Shown here: piece after piece, positions 46,290 to 58,100 of the stretch
Layout: each line of letters starts with the position of its first letter
Position numbering within the stretch: the stretch's first letter is position 1
Program-made: the position numbers and the translations under genes
The notes under the pieces: model-generated
Databases searched by the model: none
Told to the model about the DNA's origin: nothing
The model's input: the letters and a program-made list of their open reading frames with translations, nothing else
Source of the DNA: Isoetes taiwanensis
Taxonomy: Eukaryota; Streptophyta; Lycopodiopsida; Isoetales; Isoetaceae
DNA length: 64,000 nt
Direction of reading: 5' to 3'
NCBI GenBank assembly: GCA_021234155.1
Contig: JAJEKV010000013.1
Span: 8,319,193 to 8,383,192, forward strand

Positions 46290-46438
46290 AATCTACAAGA
46301 TTGATAAAAGGCTTTGCCATTCCTATCACCACACCATTGTGGTCAGTTGTTAGGGAAGCAATTGATAGCTTGGGCAGAGATATTTGGAGTGCAGATTTTA
46401 TGTCAAATAGGTTTTGGACCTCGCCACTCCTTTATTGA
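46290..46438 (+). pseudogene. Conserved peptide block 'WSVVREAIDSLG', U4 copy
   Basis: GFAIPITTPLWSVVREAIDS, LGRDIW, then MSNRFWTSPLLY-stop. Closest to the U3 copy. Confidence 0.35.
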
Positions 46439-46534
46439 CCATATATGTATGACACAAGCTCGGGGGAGTGGTTCAAGGTGAAACGACTTGGGGAAAGGAG
46501 CAAGGCTACGCTAAATTATTATTCCTTGAAAGTT

Positions 46535-47165
46535 GCCTAAGAATAGAATAGAATAGAATGTAATTTTGTCGTCAATTAAGACCAATTGCCCTATGGTACC
46601 CAAACAAAGAGGACAACAAGTGTATTAATGTCAGGATTAAATAATCCACATTCCAAGGGGTTTTGGAGGGAAAAACTTTGACAGTAGTAAGTGTGCTGAC
46701 AAATTGTACAATAAAAAATTAGGTACAATTCAATACAGCGCCTAAGGACATATCTGAGTGTGCATATCCATGACCTCTTGAAGATATGGTATCAGTAAGA
46801 TCACAGAGGCCCTGTCTAGTAGCAATGTTGTGGCTGGTTAGGTTGGACTAACTAAACCTGTGCGTGGATATGATCGAATGCTGGACAACTTTACAAGGCA
46901 TGACAGTCATCCTCAATGGCCCCCTGCTGACAACAATGACAAATCCTATCCTCCCATGTTTCTCGAGTCCATCTGCCTGTCTTAATGTGGAGATGATGTG
47001 TACTCGTGTGAATGGAAGCTATTAGTCCGCGATTCTTCATAGGCAAATGTGTTGCAGGTAGCATTGTGGACCTCGTATGCGCATGGGATTGATCTGCTAC
47101 TGGTAGTATGCCATCTTAACCTGTGTAAGAGCACCATATCGCAAAGTTTGCTAAGGAAGCACACA
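46535..47165 (-). mobile_element. 5'-truncated LINE, U4 copy
   Basis: Same insertion as at 22074-22725, here with only three or so GAATA units (46539-46557). The - strand frame 47164-46982 (MCFLSKLCDMVLLHRLRW) is part of the decayed ORF2. Confidence 0.7.
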
Positions 47166-47289
47166 TCAAGGTACTACCTCAAGAAGGGGAAAGGGCAACA
47201 GATAATATTAAGGGAGACCTTTTTCTAGATATTTCAAAAGAGCATCTTTATTATATGGAAACCATCTATTAAAATAAAAGACCTGATAC

Positions 47290-48084
47290 TTTTAGTCAAG
47301 GCTTGAAATTTAGAGTTCCTCCCCAGACTAGATTTACTTACTAAAATTTAAAAAAGAAAGAAAGAGAAAAACTAGATTTGTGGCTTGCTTTATGTTGATT
47401 TTGAAGTTCTCCATAGAGATATTCCTTTCATTGAGCCGTAAATGGATTTACCAAAACCCAAAAATCTTTCTAGTCTATTCTTTTCTTTAGAGCCATAAAT
47501 GGCCTTACCAAAGCCCACAAATATTTCTATTCTATTCTTTTCTAAAGTGCTGAAGTAAAATTAAAACTCGTTGGTCTGGTCTTTAAGCAACGTTCTCTAG
47601 TGTACAATACTGAAGTTTTGGGCATAGCTAGTGCTTTATGAAATTTAGTTTTGAGCACTAATAACCAGTTATACCATGCACTATTATATTAACCCAATTG
47701 ACAACTAGGTAGAAAAATGTAGATCCCCCAACCACACCTACATTATATACTTAGGCCGAGTTTACACTCTTGGAAGAGCTTGGAAGTTATCATCATGAGT
47801 TAAGGTAGCAAGATCCCCATGAATTGTTAATTCTTCGTTCTAAAATTTGCGGGATAGGCAAAGCTTAGTGCCGGTTCTACCATTGATATAGGCCACATTA
47901 ATGTCTTAAAGTTCTTTCTATTCAATTTTCAAGTTGCATCCTCTTATTCCTGAGTAATACATTTGGCATGTTATAGTGAGGAGCTTATTCTCGAATATAA
48001 AAAATAATGAGCCATATTTTGGTTTTCGGGAATCCTATGATCATAACATCCAAAGACTTTTTTCTTCAGATCCAAGTCAACTAG
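47290..48084. other. Intergenic, no gene seen
   Basis: No coding or repeat structure recognised apart from short purine runs (aaagaaagaaagaga near 47354) and a near-duplicate 'ctattcttttct' pair at about 47476 and 47532. The last five bases (ACTAG, 48080-48084) are the target duplication of the next element. Confidence 0.5.
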
Positions 48085-48457
48085 TGTTACAACCCATGGA
48101 ACGGGCCAAGTTTGGCTACCATGAACCCCCTGGATTCCCCACTCCTCGAGTCCCTTGGACTCCCCACGCCAAACGTGTGTTGATCCCCTGGATCAATACT
48201 GCAACATCGTGCAGTTCTCTAATCGTTCTCAGAACGATTCTTCATGGCCTCCCCTTCTTGAGATCCATGATCTCTTATATAGGGTACTACTCTTGTGGCA
48301 TGCCGCCACATGTATGCATGCATGCATATGGACTCTTGGAGTCTCCTTATGCCACTTGTCCCTTAAACCTCTAATCCTTAGGTTTAATGGTCCTATGACC
48401 TAGGGACCAACATATGCATATAACATATGACTTAGGGCCTAACCTATGTTCGTAACA
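48085..48457 (-). repeat. 3' LTR of the LARD-like element
   Basis: 373 bp; contains about 75 bp (near 48101-48175) absent from the other LTR, so either an insertion here or a deletion there. A - strand TATA box (CCTATATAAGAG) lies near 48269-48280. Confidence 0.9.
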
Positions 48458-48509
48458 TACCTCCCCCTTTCAAATCCTTGGTCCCCAAGGATCATGGGAG
48501 TATGTGTAT

Positions 48510-48730
48510 CTTGAAACCCATTCCCTGGGTCACCCGGTGACCATGGTTTCACCATCTAGTCCATTTGAAACCCTTTCCCTAAATCACCTCGTGATCATGG
48601 TTTTGTCTTCTCGTCCCTTCAGAAACCCGTTCCCTGGATCACCCTGTGATCATGGTTTCATCCTCTAGTCCCTTCCGAAACCCGTTCCCTGGATCACCCT
48701 GTGATCATGGTTTCATAGCTCATTCTTTAG
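48510..48730. repeat. Four-copy tandem repeat of about 60 bp
   Basis: Units built on 'gaaacccgttccctggatca' and 'ccctgtgatcatggttt', each ending 'tctagtccctt' or similar. The chromovirus at 7246 has two. Confidence 0.85.
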
Positions 48731-48869
48731 CGGACGTCCTACTTGTCATCCCTGATGCAAGTCTCTAATTCTTTAGTTTTAGGTAACTGACCTCATATTG
48801 ACTCCACTAATCCTTCCGTGTTATCAAGGGATTTTGAGTCAGATGAGGATTTGGCTGCATGTACACTTC

Positions 48870-49060
48870 ACTTTCCCATGTAGCCTTGGGAAGTGACTGA
48901 TCTCGCCACAAGTTCTAGTACTCTGCAATACTCTTATTGCGCAGCCTCCGAATGCGAGTGTCTAGAATCGCCTCAGGAGTTACCTCAGAGCTAAGGGCTA
49001 GGAGTACTGTCACAATCTTTGGACAATATTGCTTTCTTGAGTTGACTTATGCGGAATAGG
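48870..49060 (-). pseudogene. Chromodomain-region remnant of pol
   Basis: DNA match to 7985-8130 (e.g. 'gcgagtgtctagaatcgcct' and 'acctcagagctaagggctag'), the part coding the chromodomain-like tail of the chromovirus. Frames are broken. It is the only coding remnant I can identify in this element. Confidence 0.7.
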
Positions 49061-52000
49061 GCGCACTCCTAATCCATTCATACGTTCTAACTCAACTCAT
49101 ATGCTGTCTTCATTGACCCTTCCCGAGTCCAACACATTGGGACATCTATAACTAATGGTCTCAAGGTTCTTACCTTGCCACTAGTATTATAATACCTATT
49201 TGGAACCTTGCATCTATTCTTCTGCCAAGAACCCAGGTTCTTTATGACGCATGTACCAACTTTTTGGACTAGAATAGAGGCCCACTTTATCCCTTAGTTG
49301 ACACTTAGTGCAACTAAGTACCTGATGCTAGTCATGTGAATTCACTAACCTATGTGAATTCAATGTTCTTGATCCCAGATCTAAGAATACTATGCTACAA
49401 AAGACCCTGCTTCTTATAAGCAATACAGTGGTAATGACCATAGACTCCCCCAGAAATCTAATTAGAAACAAGATTCTAATAATTGTACCACTCACACTCT
49501 GATCATTTATCAGAGATTTTTTTGCAACATTAACCCCAGGTTAATCCTTGCATTTCTAGAGGCCTTGCTCTATAAATACCCAGTACACCAATTATGGCTA
49601 ATCATGAATTCTAATTGGATTCTCTATCACAACTCCCATAGTTGATTCTCTTCCGCCAAGCATCTCAAGAATCCTTATATTCATGTATACTACTTTGATA
49701 ACAAGTAGTGATGGTTCGGACTCTGCCCTTTTAGGTCTCCATGGCATGCCTGGCCCTGCCAGCATAACGCCATTCCTCTAGGAAAACATTCTTCCTAAGT
49801 CTGACAACCTTCGTATCTTTATTAGGTGAACCCTTTCCTCAACAATTTTGGGTTCCACATTCACATTCCAGTTTGTGACCTCTTTTTCTTAGGGTAGAAT
49901 AAGCTAGGAAATCCTTTTCCTCCCCCTTTCAAAAAAAGTCAAGCAATCCTTTGCTTTTGGAAGTGAATTCTTAAAGTAATATGCATTCAATTTACAGCCT
50001 GACATAGAACTTATCTATTACTCAACTTGGATGATATACTAATAGGAGTTTTGGCCACTCTCTAAGCCTTGCTTATAAGAGTTTTGACTATTCCCTAAAT
50101 TACTGTATGGTGGTGTTCCTAGTGAAGCCTCACTAGAACCCAAATACCTTGCCTTGCAAGATCGAGCAAGAAGACCTTTAAGTCTATGCTCACACTCTTT
50201 CTATAGAGCCAACGGGTCTAACTACCTTACTTCTTAACTTTGTTGGCTTCCATAGCTTAACACCCCAAGTAATGCATCGTCAATTCCAAATTGATTTGCA
50301 AGCCCAACCAACGCATTGGCAGAGACCACTTCCAGGTCTCTTACATGCTTAATTTGTGGGGTACTTTGTTGCTCATGCCATATTGACTCTTAAAGATCAT
50401 GATTCTAGTAGATTCCTCATCACGGAACTACTCTCTCACTTGACGTAAGTCACTAGACTTAGCTCTAAATGATCTTTTCAATAGGCATCATCGATCTCCT
50501 AGGGACCATTGCATCATAAGTGAAGCACCATTATGCTCCATCCATACATCAATCAGTATCTATTCATACACATATGTGTTTGATGTTAATACAGAGTTCA
50601 TGCAAAAAAAATCAAGCAACTCAGTTTAACACGACTAATTGGCCTTGCAAACTCTAACATATAGAATTACATGGACCTTGGTTTCCACCACTTCCTAAAT
50701 GATACCCACCATGTTTTCCATACGAGAACTCTCATTAGGGGTTCTTGTTGTGCCTAGCTTTGCTTTTCATGCTTTGGCTTAGAGCTAACCCAAGTCATTC
50801 TCGACTTTGCTCAATAGCCCTTATGGTTGCATCACATGACTTACCTAAGTCAACTGCAACTTTAATTGGTCCACCAGTACCACAGCTTCTTGACCTCGTC
50901 AAAAGCTTCTCGTTGTACTAACCCCTAATTCATACTTGAACTTCATTCAAGATTCTTATGGGGCTTTGATTTCCCAGAATACACTTTCAACCATTGGCGG
51001 CCAAGCCAGCAAAATTTTCAACCTCAAGACACTCTTAAAGGGTGAAACTATTCTTATACGGCTTGCCCCTTACTAGATCCTCTTTCGAAAGTGAATAACT
51101 CTTATCAATGGGAAATTCATAGATAGGATCCAATTATTTGGTTTGAATTATGTGCCATAAAGTCAATTTCCTTGACTACTTGTTCTAACACATATTCATT
51201 GCTTTGCCAATCTATGGCTATAAGGCATACTATACATCTCATAATACCTATACAAGCCCAGCTTATATATTGCGACCATATGTTTTACCCCAAGCCCCGC
51301 TTGAACATACTGGGCAATAAGATGTATTCACAACTCCTAGTTGCATATAGATGTAGGAATATAACTCTACTAACATTCTTGTTTCCAAACAAGAGATATT
51401 GAGATTTTCTAACCAATCTCAGTATCTTAGTTTGAGCATAGGTAGAGTTTATGGAACTAGACAGTCCAATCAATCATATTGTAGCTTGATTCATCCTTGA
51501 CATCTTTCCAGAGACACCCTCTGAAATCAGTTTAACAAACGCTACAATAATCTATTGCATGCATCCATATGATCCTAGTTGAATCCGTTTGCTTCTTTAT
51601 TTATTTTAAGTGCTCTTCCCAGAAGAACCCCTTAAAATGACTAACAAGTTGCTTTGCAATTACTATCTTATAGTTTCTACCTGATAAGTTCTCAACCTTA
51701 TCAGTACTGCAACTTGTATTCTCTAGATGCGCTAGCTAGCATCTCTAGCTATAGTACTTTTAAATTATAGATTCCATGTGTAGATGTTCATCTATAAAGG
51801 TTATTTTCTTGACCCAACAATCTCAGATTGTATATGTTCCTTTGGAATTTTTTCAAAGGAATACTTCAAGCTAAGTTAATTTATTGCCACTTTCCTTTAT
51901 GCAACCAAGATCCTTCTTGGTGCTTATAAGAAAGCATATCATACAAGGCATAAAACCTTTAAATCCTTCAAAATTCCTTTCTAGAATTCAAGGACCTTAT

Positions 52001-53353
52001 TCTCAACACTTACCACAAGTGTTGTTATTCCCAAGTGTTACTATGTTCCAAGGAACTAGTTAGGACTTCCGGTATTCTAATAAAAGCTCTGCTTCCAAGA
52101 TGTCCACTTAACGGACCCCAAATCCTCCAAGTAACCAAGTCCTAGCATTCATGAGGAACTAGTATCCACAATATTTCCCAAATATTGTGCACTTCTAGCA
52201 CAAACCCTAAGGTCGTGCACTAGTGACCCCTTGAGTCAATAGTAATATATCCGTCACCAATTCCCTACAAGGATTGGTTAAAGGAACATGCAACCTCGTA
52301 CCACCCTACCCAGTAGAGTGAGCCAATGACCCCAGATCAAGTGGTTATCACGAGCAACAACATTCGAACATTGGACTCCATTCTCCATTTCTAGTTTCTT
52401 CTTACGCCACACTACCCAATAGTGTGCGTCAACTGGGCATGATCCCAGATCATGACACCCTATGATGCACTCATTGAAAGGGATCTTTGGAGGACAATAA
52501 CGCTTTTGTTAAAACATAATTTCTCTTAGTTCCTTGAACGTAAAGACGCTCTTCAAAAGAACCATCCTAGATATCAACTAATTTTAAAAACTCAAAGCTC
52601 TAGGGGTCTTATATTAAGCATATTCACATGCTCCAGGGTATGGCCCATCTCCATGTGGTTCGTCTATGTTCCACTACTGAGCCCCCGACTCCTCATGACG
52701 AAACCACCTAACACTCTTGGAGTGCTATACCAATGTTACAACCTATTTTCCTTTCAGCAAACCCAGTTTGCAAGAATGCAGTAGGTGGTAATACCAACAA
52801 GTGCCCTTGGCCCTTGTTCATTACTAGTTCAACTAGTACCAACATTAGCTAAAATCGTAAATAAGTAACAACCCATTAAAACCTTCCCTTTAATTTTTAA
52901 TGGTTGATAACGGGGAACAAAATCCCTCATTTTTTTAATGGGCTGATAATGGGTCCTGGGTACCCTTTAGCAAAAAAAATCACAGAATCGAAAATCTCAG
53001 GATCACGAAGTCGTGATTCCGTGCCAGACAAGATCGATCGCTCCGGGCTGCTCGGTACTCGGATTGCCACGAAATTTGGCAGGTAAGCATTTTGGCCCCA
53101 AACGCTCCTGCTCGTAAATTTTCAGCTCAAACTGAGCTGTTTTGCAAAATCCGTTTTTCCAGGCCCCAAACATGATTTAGCAAGCCCTGCTTGCCCAGAG
53201 ACTGCTACAGCGATTTCATATTGGCTTCTCAAGTCCCCAGGAGCCTGAAGAACGATTCTAAGGCCAAACGTTTGCACTTCGTGGATGCTCCAGAAATTGC
53301 TCTCAAGTTGTGCTCTCTTAACTGTTGCGCAGCCTCGAACCCAGCATCAAACT

Positions 53354-53369
53354 TAGGCTCTGATACCAA
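53354..53369 (-). other. Primer-binding site, initiator tRNA-Met
   Basis: The - strand reads TTGGTATCAGAGCCTAAG directly after the 5' LTR, as in the chromovirus. Confidence 0.9.
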
Positions 53370-53667
53370 TGTTACAACCCATGGGTGTGTTGATCCCCTG
53401 GATCAATACTGCAACATCGTGCAGTTCTCTAATCGTTCCCAGAACGATTCTTCATGGCCTCCCCTTCTTGAGATCCATGATCTCTTATATAGGGTACTAC
53501 TCTTGTGGCATGCCGCCACATGTATGCATGCATGCATATGGACTCTTGGAGTCTCCTTATGCCACTTGTCCCTTAAACCTCTAATCCTTAGGTTTAATGG
53601 TCCTATGACCTAAGGACCAACATATGCATATAACATATGACTTAGGGCCTAACCTATGTTCGTAACA
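53370..53667 (-). repeat. 5' LTR of the LARD-like element
   Basis: 298 bp, near-identical to 48085-48457 outside the 75-bp indel. TATA-like sequence near 53483-53494. Confidence 0.9.
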
Positions 53668-53672
53668 ACTAG

Positions 53673-55171
53673 TATGTCAAACTAGTATTCGCGCACATCC
53701 ATCCTTCAAATTGAAGTCCTAAATATCAAAGATGGAGTAAATTGATACGCCGGAAGAAAGACTACAAATGTTTAAGTGTGAGAACTTGCCCCCAACACCT
53801 TTGATATGACCCCGTATGTTACTTTCAAATTAATTGATAGCGAATCTTGTAATTGCAACTTCTATAAAATGTGTATTACATGCAAAATGATATAGCTTGT
53901 AAAATGACTCTTGAAGCATTCTTGTAATGGCATCACATAAGATTTCATACTTCACTTTTTGTTGGTATTCGTTAAGCAACGTTTTCTTCAAGTTACATAA
54001 CTGTAGCTAAAGAGAAAAAGAAGAGAGATGATCTATAGAATAATTGTACCATTGACTAATTAGCCAATAGTTGGTTGCTCCATGAAAGCATGTGGTCCAA
54101 AACAAAGATAACAAACTTGATCTATTGGTGTGTGAAGTAAGAGACAAGTTCTGTCAAGTTAAAACTCTCCCCTTTCTGTTCCCAAACAATGCATCAATTA
54201 GCAAGCAAGCGACAAACCCACATTCTTAGGCTCACATGAACCAAGGGGTCACTTGAAGCCTTTACAGGTATTATAATGCACAACCATTGATTAGAAAGCT
54301 TTACGTTTTTGTCTTGTATATTCATGCATGATGTAGTAGACGCCTTTTTTTTTGTCATATACGTCCTTGCATGATGTAGCAGAAATATGAATGCCAACTG
54401 GGTTGATGGAGCTATATGCAAACATTACATAAAATATAAGGTGGGGCACGTAATGTGAGAAGTCCTAAGACGAATATTTTGTTGTTTGTGCAGGGCCCAA
54501 CTAGGGTCAATTACCAATTTATTGCATGTGGGTCCTTGCTGTCTGCTAATCAAAGCAACTGACCTTTTGGGAACCAACAAGTGTTTTAAGGTTGTTGCAA
54601 TCCTCTTGCTTTATCAAGAACAACATTTAGTATATCTTTCAGATGCTATATGTCCAATTTGAGACCAGCTCCATTTATGTACAGAAATTGTACAGTAGAG
54701 AAAACAATTCTGCACTCACCAAAACTAAACAGCACTCTTCTTAGAGTGTTGTCCACAATAATTTTACCATAACACAGCATGCTCCTAGAAAATAATACCA
54801 CTCTAGAGAACTTGCAAGTTCTCTATGTTGTTAGTGTACAGAAATTCCCAAGGGGGCAGTTCATGTTCCATTATCTCAGCCTCGATAAGCAAAGACCTTT
54901 TTCGTGCCATCTGCAGGTTGCACCGCCAGGAGTTCTTTATCATCTTGAAGCTAATGTAGCCACCAAGCTCAATCCAATTATTTCAGATCAACTACGGTAA
55001 AGCTCTCCACATACTTCCTCTGTAAAAGACTCTGTAGATTCATACACAAAAGCAACCTTCTGAGTTGCATTTATGTGAAGAATCCTTGAGCAATGTTTGT
55101 CCAGAAGAAAGCTGGCAAGTGGCAGGCAGTGACGAAAAGACGTCTCATAAACCCTGTACCCTCTACACCTC
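53673..55171. other. Intergenic region and ARF 3' flank
   Basis: 53673-54700 shows no gene or repeat I can name. 54780-55171 should include the 3' UTR of the - strand ARF; no poly-A signal can be chosen with confidence. Confidence 0.4.
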
Positions 55172-58100
55172 TCATATCCCATCACTTATACAAGAAGGAT
55201 CACTGTAATTGCTTCCCATACCAGGATTCCTTGGTCCTGTAGTCATATTACCTGAGGGCATGTGAGATTCTTGTCCCAAAATGTTGCGATGATCTTGTCG
55301 CATGATGCAGTCATCTGAACTGCTGCTTGTTTGCCGCGGCTGAACTTGGACAGAACTCAACCAGCCCATCTGTTCTTGGTTCATCTGCAATACTTCTGAT
55401 GGTGATAGAATCTTGATGCATCTAACACAACTCACAAACTCTCTGTAGAAAGAAAAAAAAAATGAACATGAACAATTATGAAGGAACATAACATAAGTAA
55501 CAGCAACAAAGGGATTGGTTTTATAGTGCATACTCCCAAGGATCATCTCCTAAAAGAAGCATGTCATTTTCGTTATCGACAAAGACAACTTGCCATCCTG
55601 AACGAGGTTCGTCAAGTTGCCCTTCTAAATTGAACATACGGGCTAATTCTGCACGCAGATCTTCATAAGTTTTGAAACGTGTGACATCCAGTGACCTCCC
55701 AACAGACCCCAATTTATGCACCTGCTAAGAATTGTTAGAAACATTAACATGAAACTAAATAAGGCTCTTGTAAAACTTTTATTTCTACCTTTGTAAACGT
55801 TCTGACTGGTGGAGGGTAAACTTGTTGAGGCCAGTTTGAAGCTTGCTGCAAGAAACCGTTCTCATCCAAATTCCCATTCATTACCATATTAGCATTCATC
55901 TGCATTTCTGACCCTGAAGTTGAACAGGTCATGAACTGACTTTGCATATCCTTTCCCTTTGTAAAGCCTACTTGCTGGAAGGAAGAAGCAGCATCAGACA
56001 TAGCCAGGGGACCATCTATGCTCACACCAAATAAGAGGTGACTGCTCCTAGGGTCAGATTGGACGGATTCTTGGTCATGTGGGTTGGACTGTGAATGTAC
56101 AGCAGGCCCAAGTGGTACTTGACCAGAAGAATCTGGCCTGGGCATGGAAAAAGACATCTGCTGCGCATCTGGATGGCCTGTATCTTTCATTGCTGCCATC
56201 CAATTTCTTGCAGCCTGATTCTCTTGGGTGATGAGTCCTGATCCAGGTAACATGCCAGGTTGTTGTTTCTGCATATAACTTTGATTGGGACGCATTAAAG
56301 GTGGAAACTCGGTATCTTCATCTCCTACGAGGTTTCCTTGATTTCCTTTGGTCAGAATACTTTGAAGAGAAAATGGAGGAACAGCTGCATGACTTATTTC
56401 TGATTCACCATAGTTGGCTGAACTTCTCATGGAGGATGGTAAGTTTAAGGATGTCTGTTGAACTGCAGTTGGGTTCTGCATCATTGAATCTGTCGGAAGG
56501 TTTGGCAACTGCATCTGCTGTCCTTGAGAATGCTGTTGTTGCATTTGTTGCTTTGATGTTTGAATTATGGGAGGCAATTGTGCTTGCTGATTTTGAGCCC
56601 CAAACTGCATTTGTTGGAACTGAATCACTGGTGGATTGTGCTGCTGAATCAGCTGCTTTGAATGTGCTGTTCTTATCTCTTGGAGGGCATCAACAGCCAT
56701 TGCGTGATAGTAATCTGGTTGCACTGCAGGTGTAACTGCATCGGGTCTTTGCTGCAGACGTAACCAGTGTTCCATACCCATCCCAGAAAAGTTCATGCTA
56801 TCTTCAGCTCTTCCCCAAATAGATCTCTTCATACTTGCCTCTAAATCATCTTCACCTGCAATATAAGAGAATGCAAGGTCAATAATTTCTTACTAAATTG
56901 TTTGATAGCATGCATCTGTGAAAAAAATTACCAGGTCTGAGCCGTTTTGGCCTTAACAATAATGAAGGGTTGCACAAAAGAAAAGGAGCTGTAAGTGGCT
57001 CTATCTCCCACAATGACACCCTTCTCTGTCTTTGTCCAGCAGTGGACTCATCCCAGCCAACCTGAATAAAGCACTTAGTTAGAAAAATGCTAGGGCACAT
57101 TCTTAGAATGTTTCAAAGAATATATGCTACCTTAAGGGAACGCCAATATGAACCAGGCCATCTTGAAGAATCAAGGTCACCTATTCCAGTAATAGTACCC
57201 ATGTACCTGATAATGGAAGCCAGTTGTTAATACTATGATTATTACTCCACGATGTCATCCAAAGCAATCAATTTTAAAGATCATTATGCATTTTTCTTCA
57301 CCTTCTCGTGCTGGAGTCCTCCGTTTCCATTTCCATTCGAAAGCGCATCCCGACAGATACTTGTGTATGATAGATTGCCTTGTTGTATCTCGCAAGAGGA
57401 ATAACAAATTCTGATGGGCTGGCCCTGCAGTTAGGAATCATTCCAATGTTTAGTTAGAAGTTCATGGTTGACAACTGTTAAAGAATTTGTTACTCTAAAG
57501 TTTGTTGTGCCTGCCTTGGATTATAAAATATGGTAAACCGGCTGCTAGTAGAGGCTGCATGGGCTGCAGCTGCCAGGACCCCAATAAGCATGCTGTCACT
57601 TGACAGTAATGATGAAGGCATGTTAGTTTGTTGCCTATTTGCACGTCGTATTCCAAGAAGAAGTTGTCCACTCTCATCTCTGTTTACAAAGATCACAATA
57701 GGGTCAAAATACAAATTCTCATCACCAGAAATATAGCATGAACAGGACATTATAGAACACCTCATAAAGAGTACAGTATCACCAGCTTGTAGCCTCTTTG
57801 CACTGACAAAAACACTCCATCCCGTCGTAAGTAAGTGTCTTCGTGGCTGACCTGAAAATTCAAGGGGGTTTAGTTGGCATGATTTCGTTCACAAAATTCA
57901 CTGTATGCTTTCATACCGCGGTATATATGTCGGAAATGCCACTCATTATTGTGCAAATCTCTTGCAACAAGCTCCTGTGCTGGAGGTTGCTTGTTGTAAT
58001 CCTACATTAGAGGTGTTCAATCCATGAGAAAGTTATGATAGTTTACTTCTAAAAAAACTAAAGGTGGAACATACAAGGGGTGGGAAGACTTTTTCTGCAG

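Larger units (their letters stand above)
44805..47285. repeat. Duplicated segment, block U4 (distant copy of 20040-22830)
   Basis: Starts 'gcagaaattttattggttta' and ends 'aaaccatctattaaaa.aaaag', collinear and in direct orientation with 20040-22830. It lacks the Mutator-like element (target TATTGTTTT at 45821-45829) and the MITE (empty site at about 46502), but shares the LINE insertion. It also carries the - strand captured exon (45177-45400). Confidence 0.85.
48085..53667 (-). mobile_element. Non-autonomous LTR retrotransposon (LARD-like), related to the chromovirus
   Basis: LTRs TGTTACAACCC...GTAACA (48085-48457 and 53370-53667), 5-bp target duplication ACTAG (48080-48084, 53668-53672), initiator tRNA-Met primer site and the same polypurine tract as the element at 7246. 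From 48458 to about 49200 it is homologous to 7677-8340, including the pol tail ('ttgcgcagcctccgaatgcg'). The remaining 4 kb (49200-53340) has no frame longer than about 80 codons except next to the LTR and no recognisable gag, RT or integrase. It was probably mobilised by proteins of a relative. Confidence 0.85.

Noticed and set aside
56301-56735. 144-codon + strand frame inside the ARF middle region
   Set aside because: Antisense shadow of the Gln-rich ARF exon 12; no protein-like motif of its own.
56300-56860. miR167 target site in ARF
   Set aside because: I looked for the expected match in the long exon and did not see one by eye; absence is not proven.
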